Origin: Siphonodentalium dalli
Lineage: Eukaryota > Mollusca > Scaphopoda > Gadilida > Siphonodentaliidae
DNA length: 64,000 bases
Assembly (NCBI GenBank): GCA_032622095.1
Contig: CP136068.1
Coordinates: 55,392,025 to 55,456,024, forward strand
Direction: 5' to 3'
This document shows, one piece after another, positions 1 to 11,952 of the stretch. A model generated the notes under the pieces. The model did no database searches, had not been told where the DNA came from, and saw only the letters and a program-made list of their open reading frames with translations. Both the position numbers and the translations under genes were made by a program. Numbering within the stretch: the first letter of the stretch is position 1; every line of letters begins with the position of its first letter.

Positions 1-1
1 C

Positions 2-646
2 GTTTCGGATTCTGTGAGTACACAAACTCAAGTTATTTCAAAAACTGATATTGGTATCACGGTTTCGCCATCGACACATAGTGTTAATAGTGCTATCCAA
101 ACGATACCGGACTCCGTAGTTCAGAAACACGATTCGTCAACGGAGCAGCTTCCGGCATCATTACAATTCCAATCTAAAATCATCGACATCGTTCCCAAGA
201 ATGAATCACCGACAACAAAACCTTTTCAACATTCCCAGTCAGTTAATGTGACTGAAAAAGTTGTTCGAAAACGGCTGCACAAGGACGAACCACAATACCT
301 TATCAAATGGCGCGGACTCCCAGCAACTAAAAACACATGGGTAAATAGAGACGATTTGGACTTTGAAGCAATGTGCTACATATCTGATTACCCAGCGATT
401 AAGATACCTGGAAGTTTAGTACCAAAACAGCTACACATAAATCAGCTTCCAGAACCGTCACCCATTGGTAGTGCTCAAAAAAATTATTTCGAATCTGTAC
501 GGCGATATGTTCGACAAAGGCTAGAAAATTGTCCTCACTTTGATTACGAGTCAGTGCGCCGCGGCCTTCAAAAGCGGATGGAAAAAGACAACGAGGACAT
601 TCGTTTAGTTCAATATGTCAAGTCATTCAGAAAAGGACAAACCTGA
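2..646 (+). CDS. Ty3/gypsy retrotransposon Pol C-terminus with chromodomain (partial)
   Basis: The reading frame is open from the left window edge to a TGA at 644-646, so only the C-terminal end of a polyprotein is present and no real start is visible. Counting from the GTG at 14, residues about 79-120 form a chromodomain: a beta-strand start VTEKVVRKR, then the aromatic positions Y95, W99 and W109 in the context YLIKWRG and NTWV. Such a domain behind integrase marks chromodomain-bearing Ty3/gypsy elements, where it guides integration to chromatin. The preceding 75 residues are Ser/Thr/Gln-rich linker; the last 90 are charged and unassigned. A purine tract and a probable LTR follow within 80 bp, which fits the 3' end of such an element. 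Reverse transcriptase and integrase would lie outside the window. A host chromodomain gene is less likely because of the LTR-like downstream context. Confidence 0.72.
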   Translation, partial: VSDSVSTQTQVISKTDIGITVSPSTHSVNSAIQTIPDSVVQKHDSSTEQLPASLQFQSKIIDIVPKNESPTTKPFQHSQSVNVTEKVVRKRLHKDEPQYLIKWRGLPATKNTWVNRDDLDFEAMCYISDYPAIKIPGSLVPKQLHINQLPEPSPIGSAQKNYFESVRRYVRQRLENCPHFDYESVRRGLQKRMEKDNEDIRLVQYVKSFRKGQT

Positions 647-710
647 AAAGTTATTTTAACACTCATTCATTTTGCATGCAAACAGAGAAATTGTGGGACC
701 AATTTCACCC

Positions 711-721
711 GGAGGAGAGTG
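711..721 (+). promoter_or_regulatory. Probable polypurine tract
   Basis: The purine run GGAGGAGAGTG lies between the Pol stop codon and the first bases of the presumed LTR. This is the expected position and composition for the plus-strand DNA primer of a Ty3/gypsy element. Confidence 0.5.
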
Positions 722-1352
722 TGATGTCAGAGTGCTAATTTTTGACAATTATTTTATTGTTTATTTACATTGATTTGACTCTATCAGATGTGTGGTTCGT
801 TTCTATAGTATTCGCGTTAGGTTCGTTTCTTTGTTAGATTAGGCTTTCTCTAAATTACAACATTTCTTTGTATTAATCATCTGGCTATTCTTATGCAAAT
901 TGTTCATTCTTGCCCAAGCATGTGCTCATTAATTACCATTCATCGCACGTATTCTAAGCTTTACTTTCAATAATAACTTATTTGTCAAACTGCTAATGCC
1001 ATTGTAGTGATCGGATATTTTATATGCAAATCTGTTCATCTAATCTCGCGTCGTTAATTCACACCTGTCAAGTTATAACCAATCGCGAACTGCATCGAAT
1101 AAAATATAAAAAGCTACGGTAATTTTGGGTAAGGAGGACAGAAAACACTAGAGAGATTCAGAATTTGGAAGATTGCTGTCGGACAAGTTTACCCGTCGGG
1201 CTGCATAATATGCGGTCCGGCGGGGTCATTATATGCTAGACAGATGTTATGTGTATATATATATATTGTTGCTGCTGTTACATCTGTTTATCCATGTACA
1301 AATTAAAACGACTAATTCCTCAAGATTTGTACACTTCTTCTAACCCGTAACA
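722..1352 (+). mobile_element. Probable 3' LTR of the Ty3/gypsy element
   Basis: The segment starts TGATGTCAG directly after the purine tract and can be closed at CCCGTAACA, giving a 631 bp unit with TG...CA ends. Inside are a TATA-like TATAAAAAG at 1105-1113 and an AATTAAA polyadenylation-like word at 1301-1307, in LTR order. Only one copy is in the window, so the boundaries cannot be checked against a partner LTR and the right end is a best guess. Confidence 0.5.
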
Positions 1353-1957
1353 TCTACACGGAAAATCTTCTACTGGACACGGAACACGCTCTATGCAACA
1401 GTCTGTGTTTCATTCGTATACATATCCACAAACCAGAGCTTATTCCCCTTCTAAAGAGGCTCTACTAAATTTCTACCAGATTCGTCTACAAATACAGCTC
1501 TCCTAAAACATACGCACGCGTTATTGATAAAGTTTTAGTGTAATTTTTACAATACAGATTTATATATTTCTAATCAGTGTGTGAAATCATTTGTTATTGG
1601 TCATATACATGCAGGGTCGAGTATTTAAGTGTGGGTTACATACATATTATGGATGATTCTTTGCAACAATTGTTCAGCCGGTGTACCCATGGTACAGCTC
1701 TGAGTCCATCTGCGAATGGAAAGTCAATGGATATATAGTTTAAACATAGTTTATTTTATCATTAATGTATAAATGGGATTGGGGCACAAATTAAATAGCT
1801 GCTCTACCCATATACAATTACAACACGTTATTATAATAACAAGATGGTATATATATTTATTGGGTTTTTTTCTGGAGCCGGTATAATAGTAGTTAGGGGG
1901 TTTGGATATGTAGTATAATATTTTACGGTACACTTTAGTGATTCAGAGAAATTTCAC
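1353..1957. other. Unassigned AT-rich spacer
   Basis: About 600 bp between the LTR and the foldback element. I see no coding potential, tandem repeat or recognisable element. Confidence 0.5.
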
Positions 1958-1962
1958 TCAAA

Positions 1963-2360
1963 TAAAGGGTGTTGTATGATGGCCGCTAGACTCTATTTCC
2001 AAACACCCCACCCCAATCCAACATGGCCGCCGTCAAGAGGGATTCAATATGGGAACCCATGCCAGTTCTCACCGATTTAGGTCGAACAAAGAGTGGTGTA
2101 GTGTTTCTCCCAATACACCCCACATATTCACCAAACACATCCGATTCAAAATGGCCGCCGTCCAGAGGGGTCCAAATAGTGGACTTCTGGGTTTGAACTT
2201 TCCAACTGTTGGAAATTTTCAACCAATCTGACACCATGCACCTATAATGTTGGTATATTCCCAATTGATAGCAATTTCAATCCAAAATATGGACTAAATA
2301 TAGAAAAGATCTGCTAGCGTTGGTATAAAACAACAAATGTCCCACTAATTAGTTGTTGGA
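1963..2360 (+). repeat. Left inverted arm of the foldback element
   Basis: 398 bp arm, the inverted partner of 4822-5219. It carries two copies of the word atggccgcc, common in molluscan dispersed repeats. The LINE 3' fragment begins directly at its inner edge. Confidence 0.8.
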
Positions 2361-2578
2361 ATCTTTCTCATTCTCACCCTTCCTCAATAACTGTTACAAT
2401 CTTCCATCATCATCTTTTCCATTCACCACATGCAGCTGTAAATAAGTTACTTATTGTGCACTTTGTTAAACAAATTGTTTGTACCAATGTATACCGGAGA
2501 GGGGCTCATTAAGTTTTGTAACTTGTGCCCCAATCCATTTTGTATTATATTACAAATAAAATATGTTTAAAAAAAAAA
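2361..2578 (+). mobile_element. 5'-truncated LINE family B copy, 3' UTR only
   Basis: This segment matches the 3' UTR of the LINE at 29958-32345: shared words include AGCTGTAAATAAGTTACTTA, GAGAGGGGCTCATTAA and AAATAAAATATGTTTAAA. It ends in AATAAA (2555-2560) and a short A-run at 2569-2578. No coding sequence is left, so it is a severely 5'-truncated insertion of the kind target-primed reverse transcription makes. It sits exactly at the inner edge of the foldback arm, so it probably landed in the element. Confidence 0.8.
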
Positions 2579-2958
2579 GGATGCTATAGTAGGCTGGGAG
2601 GGATACAAACGATTCTTGTCATTTATGTCAACGACTGTAATGCGTTAGCGAAACACATTTCCGACGTTTGGTTGTCGGACAGGTGAAAGGTGGTCATCAA
2701 ACTTGGCCAATGGAATTTCGGTAATGGCCATCTCAGCCCATATAAGGCACAGCATGCTCAAGTTCATGCACATAATTTCTGATAACACGTACCCGATATC
2801 TGGTCCCTCAGTCCGTTTCTCTTATGCTAAATATTATTTCAATGAGGTGGATATAATTACGAAATGAAGTTGACCACTTTTTGTTCACAAATTCTGTCGA
2901 AGGGTATATTAACCCAATTTTAATTACATTAATTCTTCGGCAATAATACTCGGTATAA

Positions 2959-3209
2959 AATGTTCTTGGACATTAGTATTCATATTACTATATATATACT
3001 ATTCTTGGACATTAGTATTCGTGTTACTCTATATAATGTCCATGGACATTAGTATTCATGTTACTCTATATAATGTCCATGGACATTAGTATTCATGTTA
3101 CTATATATAATGTTCTTGACCATTAGTTTGCATGTTACTATATATAATGTTATTGGACATTAGTATTCATGTTACTATATATACTGTTCCTGGACATTAG
3201 TATTCATGT

Positions 3210-3248
<39 letters not shown>

Positions 3249-3720
3249 GTTCTTAGATATTAGTATTCATGTTACTGTATATAATGTTATTGGACATTAG
3301 TATTCATGTTACTCTATATAATGTTCTAAGATATTAGTATTCATGTTACTCTATATACTGTTCTTGGACATTAGTACTCATGTTACTCTATATAATGTTC
3401 TTGGACATTAGTATTCATGTTAATATATAGTATGTTCTTGGACATTAGTATTCATGTTAATATATAGTATGTTCTTGGGCATTAGTATTCATGTTAATAT
3501 ATAGTATGTTCTTGGACATTAGTATTCATGTTAATATATAGTATGTTCTTGGGCATTAGTATTCATGTTAATATATAGTATGTTCTTGGACATTAGTATT
3601 CATGTTAATATATAGTATGTTCTTGGGCATTAGTATTCATGTTAATATATAGTATGTTCTTGGACATTGGTATGCATGTTACTATATATACTGTTCTTGG
3701 ACATTAGTATTCATGTTAAG
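2959..3720 (+). repeat. 37 bp minisatellite, about 21 copies
   Basis: Tandem units of about 37 bp built on TTGGACATTAGTATTCATGT followed by TA-rich sequence; a pure (TA)n stretch expands one unit around 3214-3246. From 3433 to 3660 the units alternate between ttggacat and ttgggcat variants, a 74 bp dimer of period two. Confidence 0.9.
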
Positions 3721-4821
3721 CTGTATAAAGTTGATCCATTGAAGACAACCATGCATTGAACGTCGATCCTTTGAATGGTGTGACGGCTGAATAAACATTA
3801 CAAGAATGTCAGAGCATTCAAGGCTCCAGTCTTTCAGACTTACAATAATTCGTCGGCGTTATCTTCCGCCACCAGCTGTCTGGTAAATGCATGCAGTGAT
3901 GTATGTCTTCTTTTTATGCTGAATGCAACAAAGACCAGCTGCAATAAAACGTCCAATCCAATCCATCGCTGCCATCAACATATTGTCCGGTATTGGACTT
4001 CTGATTAGCTCTCCTTAACCCTAGCCTAGCGATACAACTGGGAGTTCCGCAGTCTTATTGGTACATCGGTTACACTGGGGCACACCGCTCCTGCTAAATC
4101 ATGATCATCCAGTGCGCAATCGCGAGGCTCCTGTGAGTTTCCAGCGAGAGAAAGTCTACCATGCCCAGAGCTCAGGGAGCTTATTGTGAGAAGTTTATAT
4201 AAGAAAATTGCGCCCCCCTCAATAAAAGGCCACTATGCATATGTAAAGCTGCTCTTGGTCCGCAGGATTCAATAAACCTGAAATTCCTTGTATGTTTTCC
4301 CAACCTCATCATTTCCAGTGCTTTTTATTTACTATGACAAATCCGAAAGCATTCTCAGTGGAGCATGTGCTCAATTTTACTACAATCATCAGTTTATTGT
4401 CATCTTTATATTGTTTTTAATATTGCCGATCAGAATCATTGTCATTTGGGGATCGTAAGTTTGTTAAAATAAGGTTTATAAAATATCATAAAATGATACG
4501 TTGCCTTTGCGATAACAAGCTGCACGACAGGTGTGCAATCGGCGAAACTGCACCAGTCAGAAATCGTCCCATCGGTGCGCTTTCATGTTGATTTCGATGC
4601 TTCACGGGTTCCACGGTTTTGCTGATATGAATACAATGGGCGCCGGGATATTATCATAGAGGTGCATTCCACCCCAGTGTCGTGGCGACAGGGGGATTTG
4701 AGGGGGGTCTAACCAAAATTTGGAGAAAAAAATATTCAACAGCTGGAAATGTCATGCCTCACACAGCATTTGTTGGAAATTTTACACCAATTATAGGTTG
4801 AAATAGTTGGATGGTTGATTT
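3721..4821. other. Unassigned core of the foldback element
   Basis: About 1.1 kb between the minisatellite and the right arm. AATAAA-like words occur around 4220-4270, but there is no convincing frame, repeat or RNA gene. Confidence 0.4.
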
Positions 4822-5219
4822 TCCAACAACTAATTAGTGGGACATTTGTTGTTTCATACCAACGCTAGCAAATCTTTTCTATATTTAGTCCATATTTTGG
4901 ATTGAAATTGCTATCAATTGGGAATATACCAACATTATAGGTGCATGGTGTCAGATTGGTTGGACATTTCCAACAGTTGGAAAGTTCAAACCAGAAGTCC
5001 CCTATTTGGACCCCTCTGGACGGCGGCCATTTTGAATCGGATGTGTTTGGTGAATATGTGGGGTGTATTGGGAGAAACACTACACCACTCTTTGTTCGAC
5101 CTAAATCGGTGAGAACTGGCATGGGTTCCCATATTTGAATCCATCTTGACGGCGGCCATGTTGGATTGGGGTGTGGTGTTTGGAAATAGAGACTAGCGGC
5201 CATCATACAACGCCCTTTA
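4822..5219 (-). repeat. Right inverted arm of the foldback element
   Basis: Inverted partner of 1963-2360, with the same 398 bp length, ending CGCCCTTTA next to the right TCAAA copy. Confidence 0.8.
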
Positions 5220-5224
5220 TCAAA

Positions 5225-6055
5225 ATGTTCAAATAAGGAATAGAAGTCACATTCGTCGTATACGTCGTAAAAGCTGAAAACGGTGGCCATTTCGTAAAAG
5301 TGGCGGCCATTTCGAATAGGTCGACCATTGTGTCTGGTTTGTCGGAAAAAAATCAGTCTTCATAATTGACATACACTGGCCATTCATGCCACATATCAGG
5401 TTTGCATCATAAAGTGAACGATTCTATTACTATTTGACACTTAGCCGCATTATATATTTGTCCTTATGCTCGGCTATAACCTACTAATTTCTGGATGAAT
5501 TATGTGTAATATCGAAATTATTTATCGCGGGTGTGCACTGGAGCTTATCATTTTTGCTCGTCTTAGAACTGGAGCCATAAAAATTTCGCACTCGAACCAC
5601 CGTGTGCTTGTCATGGATGCCCGCCGTCATTCATTCCTTCTTCCCTTCTGGGTGCCAGTATATACAAGAAAACCATAGTCAGAAATGCTACCGCCCTCAA
5701 GATCATATTAATAGCCATATATACAATATAACAACATTAATGTGGTGATTGTAAAAAATCTATATATAGGTAACGCCTATGTGCAGTTGATTATATGTGA
5801 TATTTTTTTCTAATTTCATTTGAAATAGTGGTCTGAGTAGCGCTTGAAATAGCATGCAGAATAATAATCGGGCAAAACTTTACAATCTTCGTAACATGAT
5901 TCACGTACGAGCACGTTTCTAATCACATTTAGTATCCAATTACGCAAATACCGACTATGTTTTAATCACATTTAGTCCACCACCTCCTGCGACAGTGTCA
6001 GATATACTTGCCAATATACACCCTAGGAGGGCGTAATGCTGATCTAAGAATGACC
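5225..6055. other. Unassigned AT-rich spacer
   Basis: No frame, repeat array or RNA gene that I can support; a short atatat-rich patch lies around 5710-5770. Confidence 0.4.
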
Positions 6056-6565
6056 TCAGGTAATGCACTCCTGATATGACCTCTCATAAAGATTAATTAA
6101 AATACATGTATGGTTCCATGAGGGTAAATTCAGATATGGTCACACCAGAGAGGGTTAATTGAAATATGGTCCGATGAGGGTAAATTAAAATATGGTCACA
6201 TCACGGTTAAATAAAATATGGTCCCATGAGGGTTAATTAATCGTCCAATGAGGGTTAATAAAACATATGGTCCCATGATGGTTAATTAAAATTGTACCCT
6301 GATTGTTAATGAAAATATCGTCCCATGGGGGGGGGGGGGGGGGGGGGTAATTGAAATATGGCCCCATTAAGGTCAATTAAAATATTGTAACGTGACTTAA
6401 TTAAAGAATAAATGGTCCCATTATGAGGGTTAATTAAAATAAAAATATGGTGTCATCAGTGTTGATTAAACTACGGTCCCACTAAAATATGGTCCAATGA
6501 GGACTAATTATAATATGCCCCCTCCCCAATGAGGATCAATTAAAACATGGTCACATGAAAGGGTG
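6056..6565 (+). repeat. Degenerate minisatellite with a 21-G run
   Basis: A loose tandem array of about 25 bp units around GAGGGTTAATTAAAATATGG followed by TCCCAT, heavily diverged. A run of 21 G residues at 6327-6347 interrupts it. Confidence 0.75.
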
Positions 6566-6599
6566 GGGTATGTTCTGGACATTCTTCAATTGATGACGT

Positions 6600-7265
6600 C
6601 ACAAAGATGGCCGGCCGCCATGCTAATTTTGTTAAAGGTACTCAACCCGATAAAACTCCTCTCAATTACTATTTCAATGGCTTCGGGGGTCAAACAAATT
6701 TGATTCGAGTCGAGGAAGTCACCCATCAAAGCTCAGATTTGTTAGATATCGATTTTAGAAATCTATTATTTTTCATTATCGGGAATTCTTACTGGCCCAG
6801 TACGTAGTCAATTATTACCACTTGATTATAGAGTTATCCATCCTTGTCTGTTTGAATAGAATTTTGGCGTAAAATCTCGAGCATGTTACCAAATTGACGG
6901 CAGTTATAAGTACTCATCTCGAGAACATAAGAATTTTCAAAAATCAATATCTAATAACTCTGAGCTTTGTTTGATGGGTTCCTCGACTCGAATCAAATAT
7001 TTTTTACCCCCAAAGCCAAAGAAATAGTAATATAGGACCCTCTGATCGGATTGTTGTTGTTGGAATCTGTTGAGATGGGGACCCTCTTTACGGGTTGAGT
7101 ACCTTTAAGTTCGCTATTGTTTGATTTCATGATAAAAATATAATTTTGATATAAAATAGATGACAATCCTTTTGTACAGTGTATTGTGGGACGCCATGTT
7201 ATATTTTTATATGTCATCTCGATCAAAGATGGCTGACAAAATGGCGACCGGAAGTGGGAAAATTT
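6600..7265. repeat. Diverged inverted repeat
   Basis: The segment 6634-6760 (AAAGGTACTCAACCCG, ATTTGATTCGAGTCGAGGA, CCCATCAAA, TTAGATAT) recurs in reverse complement at about 6930-7105. The arms carry substitutions and small gaps; the spacer is about 170 bp. Both flanks contain aagatgg/ccatctt words. It is probably an old foldback or dispersed repeat and is non-coding. Confidence 0.65.
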
Positions 7266-7279
7266 ATGATTTTCCATAC

Positions 7280-9430
7280 AGGTCGCCTACATCCTTTCCG
7301 ACTGTATCGAACTTGTGACGATTAGGGATTATACTTCTCTTCAATCATGATAACAAATCACTTAGGCATCACATTATTTGTTTTCTTGAATCATAACCTT
7401 GATTGTCTTCTCCAAATGCGATGATTTAAAGGAAGTGGTATAACTTTTCGCCAAAATATACTTTTTTATTTTCTAACGATTTCCTTATAGAAATTTAGAA
7501 TTAATCGATGATAGAAATTAGTAGGATCATTACATAAGATATTTACATCTAACTGGATCCAGAAACTGTCAACTTAATCCAAGATGGCGGTCAAAATACG
7601 CAATTTTACCCTATTTCAGCCTATTACGTTTCTGTCATATTGAAGGTGAATGTAGCAGACTAATTGGCTTCTTCCAAATAAATACTCGACATGTTATGAC
7701 ATATTCCTATTAGTTGGCTTACCACATGACTCAAAATGCGAGTTCATATCACAATTATTGTCAAATAACCATCGTGAAAATTCGCCAAACATGTCCACCA
7801 CAGGAGAACGATATCTCGGTGTTAGATATATGAATGAATGTACGAATGTGCTCCGATTTAGATAATCCGGACTTATTAATATCCTTTTGTAATCGAGATG
7901 GCCGCCAGTTTGGCGGAAATGTCGAAATTTGACATTAAAATACATATATTTCCAACATATATCCCAGCATGTAAGAATAACACATATGCATATTATTACC
8001 ACACATGAGCTTTCGGTGGGAATACACCGTACACTACACAAAACCGAAATATATGTGCAAGCACGTTAAGTATATGGATTTGTGCCAAACTAGATTATGA
8101 TATTCTATAAATATTTTAATAGAGACAAACATGGTATGTGGATAGAATAGTGAAGTTGCCAACTTCAGGCGCTGTCAGCTACCAAAGCTCAAATGATGCA
8201 TGTGATCGCCATACGTTCTTGAATATTGATAACGATTGTGTATATCTATACTCGTATACCAAAAGGTCTATAGCGACGGACTCAATCACATTATTGTATA
8301 TAGCTAACAGTTGCTGGCTTTTGAAGCCTGAAATTGAAAATATAAATCAGGAGATCGCCCGGATATTATAGCTATACTTTATTCTTTTCCATTTCACTAT
8401 GGTGCATGTATACCACCGGTATATGTACGGTAAATGAACGAGGTTGGATAGTCTGTCGTAGTAACACGGACGTTTTCTGACATAATATTCATAAAAAGTC
8501 TTCGTAAAATCAATCCTTGTATGGGTACTCTTGGTGATTGGAATGGACAATCGACACCAATGATCAGACACCCCCTTTTACCATTCTGGCAAACATATAT
8601 GTGTAGGAAGAAATGTTGATGATTGTCTCGTTAATTCTTAAACTTCTTCTTGTCATCAGTTCATGCTAAGTACCGGTACATTTCCACATGGATCTTTACA
8701 AATTTGAACTAGAACTCAATCAATATATTTGCTTGTATTACAGCGATATTAGCATAGTTTTGTATAACTACAAGTGTGTATATAATTAATTTGTCTCATA
8801 TACAAGTAGCGCTAATGTATATATGGACCATAACACTCTCGTTATATAGGTAGGGTGAATATAAAATAATTCCCGGTCTACGATTAAACATATACTTTAA
8901 TATTGTTGCTGTATTATTCATGGAATAAATACTGTTTAAACTAAGATCTATTTGATCAAACTGGATTGCTTATCACGTGAACATGTATGGAGCTCTTTGT
9001 ACAATAGCATGACCTTGATCGTGTTCTGCTGAAGTTAATATATATATATGCCACTTGGTTGGGGTAGATTATCACGATGCGTGAATGCGGCATGGTATAT
9101 ACAATTTGTGGGATATAGCCAGACTGATCTGATAACTCATAGTCGAATATAACTGGAACAGTTTGGGGCATTATGATATATATGAATCGGCCTACATAAT
9201 ATGATCTGAAAGATGCCATTATTATTATAGTGAACCATGGCCACCTCCGTATTTACGCATGCTAATGCAACTTCCTTCATTTCCGCATTTCATTTGATTC
9301 ATGATAACGTTCTAACCCAGCATCTACATGGCACGTCACGAACTGTTATTAACTCCAACTAGTACTTCGCATTATGCTGTAAGAAGTTAGTGGACTGTGT
9401 TGCCCATATATGGCAGATTTTGGTGCAGAA
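7280..9430. other. Unassigned AT-rich sequence
   Basis: About 2.1 kb with no recognisable gene. Short frames occur on both strands but lack protein-like composition. Two aagatggcggtc-type words (around 7580 and 7890) suggest decayed dispersed repeats. Confidence 0.4.
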
Positions 9431-9437
9431 AAAAAAT

Positions 9438-9479
9438 ACGACGCATTTGTAACCAGTTACTGGGTTACAAATACGTCGT
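9438..9479. repeat. 17 bp hairpin beside the tandem array
   Basis: Arm ACGACGCATTTGTAACC (9438-9454) pairs with GGTTACAAATACGTCGT (9463-9479) with one mismatch around a short loop. The GGTTACAAAT word is also in the tandem array that follows, so the hairpin may be a relic of how the array arose. Confidence 0.7.
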
Positions 9480-9596
9480 GCATTTTTTTCCAAGTCGATT
9501 TTTTTCCAAGTCGACTCACCGTTTGCTTGTACGTTAGCTGCGACCAGTAACCCGGTTACAAATGCGCCCTATTTTTTTTTACATTAGGAAATAAAA

Positions 9597-10838
9597 AGTT
9601 ACATTTGGAAGTCATTTCAAAAATGCGACGTGTTTTCGCGGTTACGGTTACAAATGATTGGCAGAGAATAACTCCAACTAGAAAAATGAAAATATTTCAC
9701 CTTTCCTTGTTAAAAATGGGTTACAATTTACAAAGTTACATTTGCAAGTCGTTTCAAAATGCGACGTGTTTTCGCGGTTACGGTTACATTTGGAAGTCGT
9801 TTCAAAAATGCGACGTGTTTTCGCGGTTACGGTTACAAATGATTGGCAGGGAATAACTCCAACGAGAAAAATGAAAATATTTCACCCATCCTTGTTAAAA
9901 ACGGGTTACAAAGTTACATTTGCAAGTCGTTTCAAAAATGCGACGTGTTTTCGCGGTTACGGTTACATTTGGAAGTCGTTTAAAAAATGCGACGTGTTTT
10001 CGCGGTAACGGTTACAAATGATTGGCAGGGAATAACTCCAACGAGAAAAATGAAAATATTTCACCCATCCTTGTTAAAAACGGGTTACAAAGTTACATTT
10101 GCAAGTCGTTTCAAAAATGCGACGTGTTTTCGCGGTTACGGTTACAAATGATTGGCAGAGAATAACTCCAACTAGAAAAATGAAAATATTTCACCCATCC
10201 TTGTTAAAAACGGGTTACAAAGTTACATTTGGAAGTCGTTTCAAAAATGCGACGTGTTTTCGCGGTTACGGTTACAAATGATTGGCATAGAATAACTCCA
10301 ACTAGAAAAATGAAAATATTTCACCCATCCTTGTTAAAAACGGGTTACAAAGTTACATTTGCAAGTCGTTTCAAAAATGCGACGTGTTTTCGCGGTTACG
10401 GTTACAAATGATTGGCAGAGAATAACTCCAACTAGAAAAATGAAAATATTTCACCTATCCTTGTTAAAAACGGGTTACAAAGTTATATTTGCAAGTCGTT
10501 TCAAAAATGCGACGTGTTTTCGTGGTTACGGTTACATTTGGAAGTCGTTTCAAAAATGCGACGTGTTTTCGCGGTTAAGGTTACAAATGATTGGCAGGGA
10601 ATAACTCCAACGAGAAAAATGAAAATATTTCACCCATCCTTGTTAAAAACGGGTTACAAAGTTACATTTGCAAGTCGTTTCAAAAATGCGACGTGTTTTC
10701 GCGGTTACGGTTACATTTGGAAGTCGTTTCAAAAAATGCGACGTGTTTTCGCGGTTACAAATGATTGGCCGAGAATAACTCCAACTAGAAAAATGAAAAT
10801 ATTTCACCCATCCTTGTTAAAAACGGGTTACAAAGTTG
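9597..10838 (+). repeat. 130/179 bp tandem array, eight units
   Basis: Direct units contain GCGACGTGTTTTCGCGGTTA, AATAACTCCAAC, ATGAAAATATTTCACC and TTGTTAAAAACGGGTTACAA. The word CAAAGTTACATTT recurs at 9731, 9909, 10088, 10218, 10348, 10478 and 10657, and the last unit ends near 10831. The spacings are 178, 179, 130, 130, 130, 179 and 174 bp. The long form contains an internal duplication of the roughly 49 bp segment with GGAAGTCGTTTCAAAAATGC. With the first short unit the order is S-L-L-S-S-S-L-L. The many overlapping open frames here are artefacts of a stop-poor repeat whose period is not a multiple of three. Confidence 0.92.
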
Positions 10839-11950
10839 TCTCACTAAACTCTTCACATGCCTACATCATAGAAATCAGTATGGGATATTAGTTGGCTGTA
10901 TACTATCACTGGTCCATACCATCCTACTGTGTTCACGTCAAGGCAGATTTCGTCTACTGGGCGAATCACTTTGTGTGGCTAGCACCAATTAACTCAACAC
11001 CTGGACATCCAAGAACCAGGCACACAATTACGCCTGTTCTCGGGGATCTAGTCTGGTGTATGATAATGTTCATTTCAACTGAATAAATATGTCCTGGGAG
11101 GTCAATAACTTATAGTAACGTCTCAAAACTCCACATATGCTATGAAAGTGGTTGGACTACTTTGTTGAATACCATCATCCAGATTTCAGAACCTGGTATA
11201 CACAATATATCACTTTAAGCTTGATACGGGACACTACCCCTTATACTGATATATTCCTCCACCTATGGGGTCTATTCTATTTTAATCTGCCGTTGTTATG
11301 AATGCGATTGAAACCTGCTAAGATCAACTAAACGAGGTACAAATTGTGAAAGAAGCCGATTAACCTAATTCCCTATGACGGAATGCCAGGGTGATATTTG
11401 GCGGTGTAACAAACACTGACTTTTGTATTTTGACTGCCATTGTGGTAGCCATCTTGGGTGAAATTGAACAGTTCTGATGAAATGTGATCATAATTCCGTA
11501 TGTGGCACGAATATTTCGTTCCCATCACTGAATTCCGCTCATTTCTTTAAACCTATTACAATATCGGAATTGATTTTTTATAAGCAGCTATAATTCGGTT
11601 GTCAAAGTGTATTTTTGACATATCGAGCATGTTTTGTACAATACGATTGGTGCACTACATTACTGAAGCAATAAGTAAACACATAAGTGTCACAATTCGC
11701 AGTCGCTACCAATCGGAAGGACAGTTACATGATATTCTTGAAAATCGCAAAATTGTTGATTTTCTGGTGCCATTTTGGCAGCCATCTTTGACTGAAATAA
11801 CATTTTCCCATAAATTTGGGTATTGTACTTTGAGAACTACTATTACTGAATTGCCCTAACTGAAAAAAAAATGTATAACAATTAAGAACTATGCGCAGAA
11901 TTCGTCAGTTCTCGGGACAACTAGGCCATTAACATCTAAACTTAACTGAC
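10839..11950. other. Unassigned sequence with dispersed-repeat words
   Basis: About 1.1 kb. It contains words such as gccatcttgggtg (around 11450) and agccatctttgac (around 11780), typical of this genome's dispersed repeats. No gene or clear boundaries. Confidence 0.4.
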
Positions 11951-11952
11951 AA

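Larger units (their letters stand above)
1963..5219. mobile_element. Foldback element with 398 bp terminal inverted repeats
   Basis: The left arm 1963-2360 and the reverse complement of 4822-5219 match almost base for base over the same 398 bp; both begin TAAAGGG and contain GTTGTATGATGGCCGCTAG. The outer bases are flanked by the direct repeat TCAAA (1958-1962 and 5220-5224), which reads as a 5 bp target-site duplication. Neither the arms nor the 2.4 kb core holds a transposase-like frame; the core has a LINE 3' end, a minisatellite and unassigned sequence. The open frames in the two arms mirror each other only because the arms are inverted copies. This is most simply a non-autonomous long-TIR (foldback-type) DNA transposon; I do not assign a superfamily. 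Confidence 0.75.

Noticed and set aside
2049-5290. Mirror-image frames beginning MGIYQHYRCMVSDW
   Set aside because: They match each other only because they lie in the inverted arms of the foldback element; there is no recognisable domain.
6327-6347. Long G-runs here, at 48599-48612 and 62289-62312 as regulatory quadruplexes
   Set aside because: Pure homopolymers are prone to sequencing error, and no associated gene start is visible.
9605-10891. Overlapping plus-strand frames of 60-125 codons
   Set aside because: They all translate the 130/179 bp tandem unit; the period is not a multiple of three, so the same peptide reappears in shifted frames.
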